Positions 1 to 6,563 of a stretch of DNA of 11,771 nucleotides are shown in pieces. The DNA is from Pontiella sp. (lineage in GTDB: Bacteria > Verrucomicrobiota > Kiritimatiellia > Kiritimatiellales > Pontiellaceae): contig JAOZKS010000046.1 in assembly GCA_029935255.1 (NCBI GenBank), positions 1 to 11,771 on the forward strand, written 5' to 3'. The notes beneath the pieces are model-generated. The model made no database searches and had not been told where the DNA came from. It saw nothing but the letters and a program-made list of their open reading frames with translations. Position numbers and translations under genes: made by a program. Within the stretch, counting starts at the first letter, position 1. Each line of letters begins with the position of its first letter.

Positions 1-1
1 A

Positions 2-40
2 AGGAGCTTTAAATTGCACGAGTACCCTGATTATGGATGA
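2..40 (+). CDS. Possible C-terminal tail of an upstream gene (partial)
   Basis: Reading from base 2 there is an open frame of twelve codons (RSFKLHEYPDYG) ending in TGA at 38-40, three bases before the next start. A second frame, from base 3, is also open and stops at 45-47, overlapping the next ATG as ATGA. Either could be the end of an upstream gene in the same operon, since the genes downstream are also packed with overlaps. Too little sequence is present to say what it encodes or to choose between the frames. Confidence 0.3.
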   Translation, partial: RSFKLHEYPDYG

Positions 41-43
41 GAA

Positions 44-1147
44 ATGAACATTGCATTTATAAAGCAGAAATATGTTTCTTGCGGTGGTGGTGAGATCTAT
101 TTGATGGGGTTGATGACTGCGTGCTCAAGCAACGGGCATGAAGTTCATTTGATCGCCGCTGAATGGGAAGACGCGCACCGTCCATCTTTTATCGTTTTTC
201 ACCAAGTACACATGAGTAAAGCTTCACGGAGCAGACGTGTTCAATCGTTTTCGGCGGCGGTGACGCAATGCGTTGAAGAGAACGATTTTGATTGTGTCTT
301 CAGCTCGGAGCGTACGGTTAGCCAGCATGTTTGGCGGGGTGGCGATGGAGTCTACAAGGTATGGTTGAAAAGACGAACGTTGTTTGAACCCGGGTATAAA
401 AACGTTTTCAATCGCATCAGTGCGGGACAAAATGCAGTGTTGCGAATGGAGAAAGAATGCGTCCATTCCACGGCACACCTAATTGCAAATTCCAATGTGG
501 TCAAAAAGGATCTACTGGAAACTTATCCCGGTTTAGAATCAGAAATTCACGTCATTCATAACGGATTTGATCCCCAGCGTTTTTCACTGGAGGGGCGGGT
601 TGAAAATCGGAAGAAAGTGCGAGAAAAACTGGGCTTGAGTGGGCCGATGATTTGTTATGTTGCCAGTGGTTGGAAACGAAAAGCTTTGGTGAATCTATTG
701 GAGGCTATGCAGCGAATTCCAGATGCAGTATTGGTAGTCGCGGGTCGTGACCGTCCTAGTGCATGGAAGAAAATAGCAAAATCATTTGGGGTGGAGAGCC
801 GTGTACATTTTATTGGAACAGTAAAGGATGTGGCGGCTTTGTATCACGCCTCGGATGTGGCGGTTCTTCCGTCCTGGTTCGATTCATTTGGATTCGTTGG
901 TCTTGAGTCCATGGCTTGTGGAACTCCGTATGTCACAACGCGCTGGGCAGGTTCGCATGAGATTATTGAAGAGGGGGTAAATGGCTATGTGGTGTCCCGT
1001 CCGGATGCGATCAATGAGTTGGCCCAGACTTTAAACAAAGCATTGCTTCTTCCTGCTGGGGCTTCAATCGCCAATACGGTAGCCCATTTGACGGTTGATG
1101 AGAATATGCGGAAAACATTGGCTGTTATTGAAAAGGCTGTTGCGTGA
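44..1147 (+). CDS. GT4 glycosyltransferase, WaaG (RfaG)-like
   Basis: This 367-residue protein is a probable cytoplasmic retaining GT-B glycosyltransferase that adds a hexose to the LPS core from a nucleotide-sugar donor. The N-terminal domain opens with a first beta strand (MNIAFIKQKY) and a glycine-rich acceptor/donor loop (CGGGE, residues 13-17), followed by GHEVHLIAAEWE (31-42), a layout very like E. coli WaaG. The C-terminal half has the HNGFD linker (172-176), a basic phosphate-binding patch (GWKRKA, 209-214), VVAGRDRP (231-238) and the GT4 E-x7-E region at 280-288. There the first acidic residue is Asp280 and the second is Glu288, followed by SMACGTPYV. The length is normal for the family. 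It overlaps the next gene, and the kinase in that gene fits a waaG-waaP style core locus. The ATG has only a weak purine-rich leader (GGATGAGAA). Acceptor and sugar cannot be read from sequence. The family call is firm; the WaaG-like role is likely. Confidence 0.88.
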   Translation: MNIAFIKQKYVSCGGGEIYLMGLMTACSSNGHEVHLIAAEWEDAHRPSFIVFHQVHMSKASRSRRVQSFSAAVTQCVEENDFDCVFSSERTVSQHVWRGGDGVYKVWLKRRTLFEPGYKNVFNRISAGQNAVLRMEKECVHSTAHLIANSNVVKKDLLETYPGLESEIHVIHNGFDPQRFSLEGRVENRKKVREKLGLSGPMICYVASGWKRKALVNLLEAMQRIPDAVLVVAGRDRPSAWKKIAKSFGVESRVHFIGTVKDVAALYHASDVAVLPSWFDSFGFVGLESMACGTPYVTTRWAGSHEIIEEGVNGYVVSRPDAINELAQTLNKALLLPAGASIANTVAHLTVDENMRKTLAVIEKAVA

Positions 1148-2934
1148 TGGGATCGAAAGTCAGAGCCCATGAAGGGATTGACCGGGAGGCACTGCGGGTA
1201 GCGACCGATGCTGTTGCGTTGTATGCTCCTCAATGGCGCGAGTTCAATAATGACATTCCCTGTGAAGTTAAAATAGGCTCGGTTTTTTTACGTCGGCTAC
1301 ATCGGGGCAAAAGATCAGATGTATATTTGTATGAGACGGATGGCTTTCGATGCTGTTTAAAATGGTTTCATGACAAACGGTGGTTTTCATGCCTGAAAAA
1401 CCAGATGGGTATCGGACGTGCCAATTCCGCATATAAAAAAGGGCTGAAGCTAGGTCGTCTGGGCAGTTCTTCTCCGAAAGTTCTTGGCATTGTTCGATAT
1501 GGGTTTTTTGGAAAGGCCGCTCTGGCTATGGAAATGGTGGATGGCTTCCAGCAGATGAATTTGGTGGTCAGGGAGTGGAACGCCACCGTTGAGGATTTAT
1601 CCGAGGAATCAAGGCTTGTTCAGCTTGCGGAACAGTTCTCCGAATTTACAGCATATCTGCATTCTAATAATGTCCTGCATAAGGATTTTTCTCCCCGCAA
1701 CGTTTTGATGAAGCCGTCTTCGGCAGGTTTTAAATTCTGTTTGGTTGATTTTGAAGATATATGCTTTTCTGGGCGGCCAATAAAAAATATCCAACATTTT
1801 GAGGAACGGTTGGCTAGGTATGTATCGAAACCGGTGTTGGATGTTTTTATGAAACGGTTCAATGGGGTCTATTGTGCGCAGCAGCCTCTTAATGTCCTTG
1901 TTACCCGCTTACAGAATATTGGAGACATGCTGGTATTCATTCCTGCCATCAGGGCCTTGAGGAAGTCATTGCCCCATGCGAAAATCACCTTATTGGCCAA
2001 GCATGCGCCAGGGATTGAGGTTGTCAAAGACTGTCCATATTTTGATGATATGATTGTGGTGCGAGGTCGGGGGCTACGAGAAAAAATACGGCTTATTGGT
2101 GAGTTCAGACGAAGGCGGTTGGACTATTTTATCATTTCTCCGCAGGATCTGGGTCGGGTTCCTTGGGCTTTGATGGGCGGGGCAAAACGGATTGTTGGAT
2201 ATCCACGCGTGTACAACTACAGTAAATGGAAAAAAGAAAAATTAGCATCACGCATACATGTTCCCGTGGAATACAATTCGAACCAAACTGAGGTTGAAAA
2301 CGGCCTTGCGTTGGTCGCCAGCACTCTCCAAGACATGGGCTGCGAGTTGCCTGATTCTGATTTAACATTGGAGTATAGTTGGGTTTCCAAGGATGATAAA
2401 TCCGGAGCGAACCGTATACTACGAAATTTAGGGCTCTCCCATGGGACGTATGTTGTCTCCGCCCCGTATTCCAAGCGCGAGTCTAAGAATTGGTCAGAAG
2501 ATCGGTTTTGTGAACTTTTTAAGAGAATACATGCTAAGTGGGGGTACTCGGTCGTACTCATCGGAGGAAAGGCCGAACGGCCCATGATCGAACCCCTTAA
2601 GCATAAGCTAGGAAGTTGGGTTCATGTTCTTGCCGGAAAAACAAATCTGGGCGAAAGTGCGGAAATAATCCGGCAGGCCGCTTTCATGGTTGGACCCGAT
2701 TCTGGCCCTACTTTCATTGGGACTGCTGTGGGACTGCCCGTGGTCGCTTTTTATGGTCCGGCTGATTTTTCACGGTGGGTTCCCCCGGTCAGTTCCTCAA
2801 GAAGAATTAATATTTTTCATGATCACGAGTGCAACCCTTGTAGGTACCAGAAATGCCCATTACCAGTGTCTTGCATGGATGAAATTCTTCTGGAAGAAGT
2901 GTGGGATGCTGTTGAGGAGGTTAATAAAATATGA
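1147..2934 (+). CDS. Fusion: WaaP/Kdo-kinase-like sugar kinase + GT9 heptosyltransferase
   Basis: This is a two-domain protein of 595 residues counted from ATG 1147; an in-frame GTG at 1144 is the alternative start. Residues about 45-215 form a protein-kinase-like LPS kinase domain. It has a beta-3 lysine in CLKWF (Lys72), hinge-like LAMEMVDG, catalytic loop HKDFSPRN (178-185, Asp180 and Asn185) and metal-binding DFE (201-203). From about residue 248 a GT9 domain begins with NVLVTRLQNIGDMLVFIPA, the hallmark of ADP-heptose:LPS heptosyltransferases. It ends with VGPDSGPTFIGTAVGLP (Asp517-Gly519), YGPADFSRW and a cysteine cluster (Cys562, 565, 570, 576) common in GT9 enzymes. Inferred role: adding a heptose-like sugar to the inner core and phosphorylating the core. 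No frameshift or stop separates the domains. The gene overlaps the GT4 gene by one base and the sulfotransferase gene by four (ATGA), so translational coupling is likely. Both domain families normally occur as separate proteins. Confidence 0.87.
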   Translation: MGSKVRAHEGIDREALRVATDAVALYAPQWREFNNDIPCEVKIGSVFLRRLHRGKRSDVYLYETDGFRCCLKWFHDKRWFSCLKNQMGIGRANSAYKKGLKLGRLGSSSPKVLGIVRYGFFGKAALAMEMVDGFQQMNLVVREWNATVEDLSEESRLVQLAEQFSEFTAYLHSNNVLHKDFSPRNVLMKPSSAGFKFCLVDFEDICFSGRPIKNIQHFEERLARYVSKPVLDVFMKRFNGVYCAQQPLNVLVTRLQNIGDMLVFIPAIRALRKSLPHAKITLLAKHAPGIEVVKDCPYFDDMIVVRGRGLREKIRLIGEFRRRRLDYFIISPQDLGRVPWALMGGAKRIVGYPRVYNYSKWKKEKLASRIHVPVEYNSNQTEVENGLALVASTLQDMGCELPDSDLTLEYSWVSKDDKSGANRILRNLGLSHGTYVVSAPYSKRESKNWSEDRFCELFKRIHAKWGYSVVLIGGKAERPMIEPLKHKLGSWVHVLAGKTNLGESAEIIRQAAFMVGPDSGPTFIGTAVGLPVVAFYGPADFSRWVPPVSSSRRINIFHDHECNPCRYQKCPLPVSCMDEILLEEVWDAVEEVNKI

Positions 2935-3623
2935 TTATTTCACATAAATATAAGTTTATCTTTATTAAAACGGCGAAGACGGCCGGGACTTCGGTCGAGA
3001 TTGCATTGTCCAAATTCTTAGGACCTGACGATGTCATTACACCACTTACTCCACAGGACGAAAAGATAAGACAGGATTTGGGGTTTCGAGGAGCCCAGAA
3101 TTATTTAGCACCCTTTTGGAGTTATAACAGCCGAGGCATTGCTGACTTGCTGTTGCGTGGAAAAAAGAAGAAAAGGTTTAATAATCATATTTCTGCGAGA
3201 AAAGTAAAGGGGCATGTCAGCAAGCATATATGGGATAACTATTATAAGTTTTGCTTGGAGAGAAACCCTTTGGACCGATTCATCTCAATGTATTATTGGC
3301 GTTGCCAATCGGAGCCGCGGCCTTCGATTTCAGAGTTTATAGAATCGGATGCCATTTCTGCACTCAAACAGAAGGGGTTTGGGCTGTATACAATCGATGG
3401 AATGATTGCCGTGGATAAGGTCTGTCGATTTGAGAGTCTTTCTGAAGAACTGGAAACCATTCGCGTGCAGCTGGGCATTCCTGCACCTTTGGAGCTTCCT
3501 CATACAAAGTCAGGACATAGAAAAGATAAACAAAATTATCGTGATATGCTCAATAAAGACCAGCGAAACAGAATTGCCAAAATATTTAGTGAAGAGATTG
3601 AACTTCTCAAATATGAGTATTGA
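2931..3623 (+). CDS. Sulfotransferase (carbohydrate sulfotransferase family 2-like)
   Basis: This 230-residue protein probably moves a sulfuryl group from PAPS to a sugar hydroxyl. The 5'-phosphosulfate-binding loop is near the N terminus (FIKTAKTAGTS, residues 11-21, after strand HKYKFIF). The 3'-phosphate-binding segment is FCLERNPLDRFISMYYW (107-123), with Arg111 and Ser119 in the expected places. Both motifs are typical of the Sulfotransfer_2 and heparan-sulfate-type families, and the size suits a compact bacterial member. There is no signal peptide, so it would act in the cytosol on a nucleotide- or lipid-linked glycan. It is translationally coupled to the upstream kinase-GT9 gene (ATGA overlap), and a strong Shine-Dalgarno, GAGGAGG at 2914-2920, supports the ATG. 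That places it in the core-glycan operon, so the likely acceptor is the same LPS or surface glycan. Exact acceptor and position are unknown. Confidence 0.8.
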   Translation: MIISHKYKFIFIKTAKTAGTSVEIALSKFLGPDDVITPLTPQDEKIRQDLGFRGAQNYLAPFWSYNSRGIADLLLRGKKKKRFNNHISARKVKGHVSKHIWDNYYKFCLERNPLDRFISMYYWRCQSEPRPSISEFIESDAISALKQKGFGLYTIDGMIAVDKVCRFESLSEELETIRVQLGIPAPLELPHTKSGHRKDKQNYRDMLNKDQRNRIAKIFSEEIELLKYEY

Positions 3624-3643
3624 GGAGGTTGGGTTTAGATATT

Positions 3644-4324
3644 TTATTTTGTTTTGCTGAAATTCTCCTTTGCAAAGTTGTAGATGGCGTATTCAAGGGG
3701 ATGGTTGTCGATGAATATCTGCCTGGTTTCATCTGCGATGGTTTGGTCGCGCTTCGTCTGATTAAGCGTTTCTACGGGGATGGGTTCGAATCCTAGTTTA
3801 TGCGCAATCGCCTCGATAGTGGCATCCAGCTCCTCGGTTAATCCGACGTGGATGAATTTAGTGCTCAGAATCTCCTCATGGTTCTTCCATGTAAACTCGA
3901 AGGGAAGGTGGGACAGGATATCGGACTTTGCTGTTTTAAGGTATGTATTAATATCCTCCTTCGGTACGCGTGATTGATCTGCCAGTTTCCCTCCAACCTT
4001 CCGGCAGTAATAGTATGAAGATGCCGCCGTTTCCAGCGGATCTCTTATGACTGTAATGAACTGATTAATGTCGGGATAGTAGTCCTGCACTCCAAATCTC
4101 CTGTCGTTATTGAAGTGTCCGTATATACACAGCCCAGAGCGGTATTGGTTTGAGAAAAGTTTTCGCGTGCGGATCTTTTTGGGCATTCGCTGCTTCGATT
4201 CACCATAATAGTGTGTTTCCAGGTTTTTGCCAAACCATGCTCTCATCACGGCCTGAAAACTCTGTCCTGCACATTTTGGAATGTGTAGGGCGATTAGTGG
4301 GGTTGATTTATCGTATGACATCAT
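3644..4324 (-). CDS. Second sulfotransferase (P-loop, IPKCAG type)
   Basis: This 226-residue minus-strand protein also belongs to the sulfotransferase superfamily. The PAPS 5'-binding loop reads LHIPKCAGQSF (13-23, Lys17), in the position and form of the Sulfotransfer_2 motif. The 3'-phosphate-binding motif is FITVIRDPLETAASSYYY (89-106, Arg94 and Ser102/103). YGHFN (68-72) is the conserved Gly-His-Phe segment. By eye it resembles the other sulfotransferase (2931-3623) only in these motifs, so the pair is not a recent duplication. It converges on that gene with only 20 nt between the stop codons and lies 61 nt downstream of the WaaP-like kinase on the same strand, probably in one transcript. 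The start has two consecutive ATGs (4324 and 4321) and no strong Shine-Dalgarno, so the start is uncertain by one codon. Substrate is unknown; sulfation of a surface glycan is inferred from context. Confidence 0.8.
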   Translation of the reverse strand: MMSYDKSTPLIALHIPKCAGQSFQAVMRAWFGKNLETHYYGESKQRMPKKIRTRKLFSNQYRSGLCIYGHFNNDRRFGVQDYYPDINQFITVIRDPLETAASSYYYCRKVGGKLADQSRVPKEDINTYLKTAKSDILSHLPFEFTWKNHEEILSTKFIHVGLTEELDATIEAIAHKLGFEPIPVETLNQTKRDQTIADETRQIFIDNHPLEYAIYNFAKENFSKTK

Positions 4325-4385
4325 AAGGCGTTCATCTGTTGAATTCAGTGTGTATTAGGTTGATCCAATGTCCCCCTGTCAAGGG

Positions 4386-5216
4386 CTATAGATTTCGTTT
4401 CCGAGTATGCATTTCTATCCTCTTGGCTTTTTCAACTACGGTTTTCCAACACGGTTCTGTGGAAGCTGTTGATGGAAAATATCTGCCGTAGGTCTCTTGA
4501 AATAAGCCGAAGTCCTCCGGTTTCATATGCGGTGTCAATGCAAAGTAGATTTGTGCGAGGTCTTTTATTTTCCAACGTCTGGAAAGTTTTTTCTGCATGA
4601 TGGTGCGCTGGAGATCAATCAGGTAAAGCGCATCGTTCTCCTGTGGCTTGATAAACAGATGAACCAGATAGAAATCTTGGTGCGCCAATCCCGCCAAATG
4701 CATTTCTCCCAGTAGCTCGGCGATTTTCTTAATAATTCTAAGCCGACGTTCGGGTTGATTTTTCAACTCACCCGCAAATAGATCCGATGCACGGATATAG
4801 TCGGTGATCCCGAGTGTTAGATTGCAGGTGCGGTGCTGTCCGCAGTCGGCTACAGCCATGGGAACCATGGTTTTGAGACCCAGTTCGTGGAACCGGCATA
4901 GTGCCCGCCACTCATGGAGTGCGCCGTCTGGGAAAATCGGTTTGAAGGAGGTTGCGCATTTAATGCGGTCTTTAAGCGATGGCTTCAAGTAGCGTTTGAT
5001 GTAGACTTCAATATCCTTGCCGCCGGTTGGATCTTTCAGAAAGGTACGCCCGGTACCGCGTGTTCTTACGGCGTTCTTGACGGGTTCGCTTTCCAGATCC
5101 CATAAATCTGAGGCCGTTTCGATTTTATTGTGGCGCAATAGTGTGGCAAAGGCTGTATTAACCCGTAAGTGACCTTCATCCTGAGTCTCGACCTTTATTG
5201 CAGATGTACTATTCAT
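4386..5216 (-). CDS. LPS core heptose kinase, WaaP (RfaP)/InaA-like
   Basis: This 276-residue kinase of the WaaP/InaA clan would use ATP to phosphorylate a sugar of the LPS inner core in the cytoplasm. The protein-kinase fold is legible: a beta-3 lysine in VYIKRY (Lys74), a helix-C glutamate in HEWRAL (Glu102), catalytic loop HQDFYLVHLFI (179-189, Asp181, with His186 where protein kinases have Asn) and metal-binding IDLQR (200-204, Asp201). E. coli WaaP has the same HRD...CH and DLHR style, which is why WaaP is preferred over a protein kinase. It is the length expected for WaaP. On its strand it is first in a pair with the sulfotransferase at 3644-4324, and it is divergent from the LptF/LptG-type gene. 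It is a different, far-diverged kinase from the one fused to GT9, so two core positions may be phosphorylated. No strong Shine-Dalgarno precedes the ATG. Confidence 0.85.
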   Translation of the reverse strand: MNSTSAIKVETQDEGHLRVNTAFATLLRHNKIETASDLWDLESEPVKNAVRTRGTGRTFLKDPTGGKDIEVYIKRYLKPSLKDRIKCATSFKPIFPDGALHEWRALCRFHELGLKTMVPMAVADCGQHRTCNLTLGITDYIRASDLFAGELKNQPERRLRIIKKIAELLGEMHLAGLAHQDFYLVHLFIKPQENDALYLIDLQRTIMQKKLSRRWKIKDLAQIYFALTPHMKPEDFGLFQETYGRYFPSTASTEPCWKTVVEKAKRIEMHTRKRNL

Positions 5217-5421
5217 GGAATCTTTTTTTAGAGGTTAGGGAATGGATTCGGAATGCCTATAGCCTCGGACTGTTTTAGTTGTTTTAGCAGCGTCACTGTG
5301 GGGTCTTTTCGTTTGCGGAACAGTTTAAACCATATTTACAAAAGACTGCAACTCGATTGCCTCTTAACTTGAGCTGTGGGGGCTTCGACAGTACATTGTC
5401 CTTTTCGCTGGGAGATCGATT
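5217..5421. other. Divergent intergenic region
   Basis: These 205 bases separate the minus-strand kinase gene from the plus-strand permease gene and must hold both promoters. A small tandem 9-mer is visible (TGTTTTAGT at 5271-5279, TGTTTTAGC at 5280-5288). No convincing minus-strand promoter was found: a TATAGG-like -10 (about 5259-5264) lacks a matching -35. No ORF or RNA gene was recognised here. Confidence 0.6.
5369..5397 (+). promoter_or_regulatory. Candidate sigma70-type promoter for the LptF/LptG-ArnT operon
   Basis: TTGAGC (5369-5374) and TACATT (5392-5397) are separated by 17 nt, each matching the consensus at four of six positions. Transcription would begin near 5404, leaving a very short leader to the TTG start at 5422. 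Matches this good arise by chance, so this is tentative. Confidence 0.3.
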
Positions 5422-6549
5422 TTGCGCATACTCAATAAATATTTAGTGAAGGACTATCTGATCGTCTTCGCGATGGCGATGCTGTTGATTACCTTTGCCT
5501 TTAGTATCGGTGCCATCTACAAGGCCATCGATATCATGGCGCGCGGTATTTCCATCGGAATCGTGGGGCGCTTTTTCCTCTATAATATTCCCTATTCCCT
5601 AGCTTTCACGATCCCGATCAGTGCGCTGTTTGCAACGCTATTGCTATTCGGCCGCCTGTCGGCCGATAGCGAAGTCAGTGCGATGAAAAGCAGTGGGTTG
5701 AGCATGAGGCAGATTGTATCGCCGGTCCTCCTGATCGCGCTCGGGCTGGTCGGCATCTGCCTCTACATCAACTGCATTCTTTATCCGGCCTCAACCTATG
5801 AGACCAAGAAGCTGCTCAAGAGCATGGGTGTGGAGGATCCCATCAAGCTGTTGGAGGAGGGGCGTTTTATCCGCGATTTTCCGGGCTACATGATTTACGT
5901 CGGTAAGAAAAATAAGAACCGGGTACGTGATCTGGTGGTATACGAAGTCGACCGCGAAACCAGCAAGGTGACCGGAAGCATCCGTGCCGACAGCGGAATT
6001 ATGACGGCCGACAAAGAAACGTCGGAACTCAAGATTGATCTCTACGATGTCCGAATCGAAATCCCCGATGCGGAATATCCGGACGATGCTGCCAAGACCC
6101 GCTATGTCAATGCGCGCAACTATCCGATCCGGATCAACTTTAATGAACTGATTGGCGATGGACAGGTCAGTAAGAGCCGCAAGAATATGAATATTTTTGA
6201 GCTGTTCTATAAGATCCGTAACTTCCGGGCCGAGTTCCATGGGATGACTCCCCGCGATCAGGAAGTCGAGCGTTGCCGCTATCTCGTCGATGCCCATCAA
6301 AAAATCTGCCTAGCCATGGGGGCGTTCACCTTCGTGCTCATCGCCATTCCCCTCGGCATTCAGTCGCACCGCAAGGAGTCGTCGATCGGTATGGTAATGA
6401 GCTTGGGCATCGTGTTCGTCTATTATCTTTTCATCATTATATCGGATACCCTCGACAACCGTCCGGAGTTCTATCCATGGTTGATCCCCTGGATCCCCAT
6501 TGTCTGTGGCCAGATCGGTGGCTTTATCCTTTTGCGTCGGGCGAACTAA
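5422..6549 (+). CDS. LptF/LptG family LPS export permease (YjgP/YjgQ)
   Basis: This 375-residue inner-membrane permease would pair with LptB ATPase and a partner permease to pull LPS from the inner membrane into the Lpt bridge. Three N-terminal membrane segments (about 13-37, 54-77, 99-123) are followed by a periplasmic beta-jellyroll-type domain (about 125-300). Three C-terminal membrane segments follow (about 304-322, 332-353, 357-372). SADSEVSAMKSSGLS (about 81-95) is the conserved cytoplasmic coupling segment that contacts LptB. The size is normal. The start is TTG, chosen because GGGAGA (5410-5415) sits at good spacing and because MRILNKYLVKDY matches the family N terminus. I cannot tell LptF from LptG by eye, and only one such gene is in the window. 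The neighbouring ArnT-like gene follows by 14 nt, so the two are likely an operon. Confidence 0.9.
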   Translation: MRILNKYLVKDYLIVFAMAMLLITFAFSIGAIYKAIDIMARGISIGIVGRFFLYNIPYSLAFTIPISALFATLLLFGRLSADSEVSAMKSSGLSMRQIVSPVLLIALGLVGICLYINCILYPASTYETKKLLKSMGVEDPIKLLEEGRFIRDFPGYMIYVGKKNKNRVRDLVVYEVDRETSKVTGSIRADSGIMTADKETSELKIDLYDVRIEIPDAEYPDDAAKTRYVNARNYPIRINFNELIGDGQVSKSRKNMNIFELFYKIRNFRAEFHGMTPRDQEVERCRYLVDAHQKICLAMGAFTFVLIAIPLGIQSHRKESSIGMVMSLGIVFVYYLFIIISDTLDNRPEFYPWLIPWIPIVCGQIGGFILLRRAN

Positions 6550-6563
6550 TCAGGAGTTCCTGT

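Noticed and set aside
4374..4385. Small hairpin (CCCT-GTCA-AGGG) after the WaaP-like gene stop
   Set aside because: A stem of only four pairs with no T-run is too weak to call a terminator.
5791..6300. 169-codon minus-strand ORF inside the permease gene
   Set aside because: It is the antisense shadow of a well-supported membrane protein gene and has no recognisable motif.
6273..6563. N-terminal extension of the ArnT-like frame by 97 codons
   Set aside because: It overlaps the permease gene in another frame, has no ArnT-like sequence, and the ATG at 6564 has a proper Shine-Dalgarno and the right N terminus.
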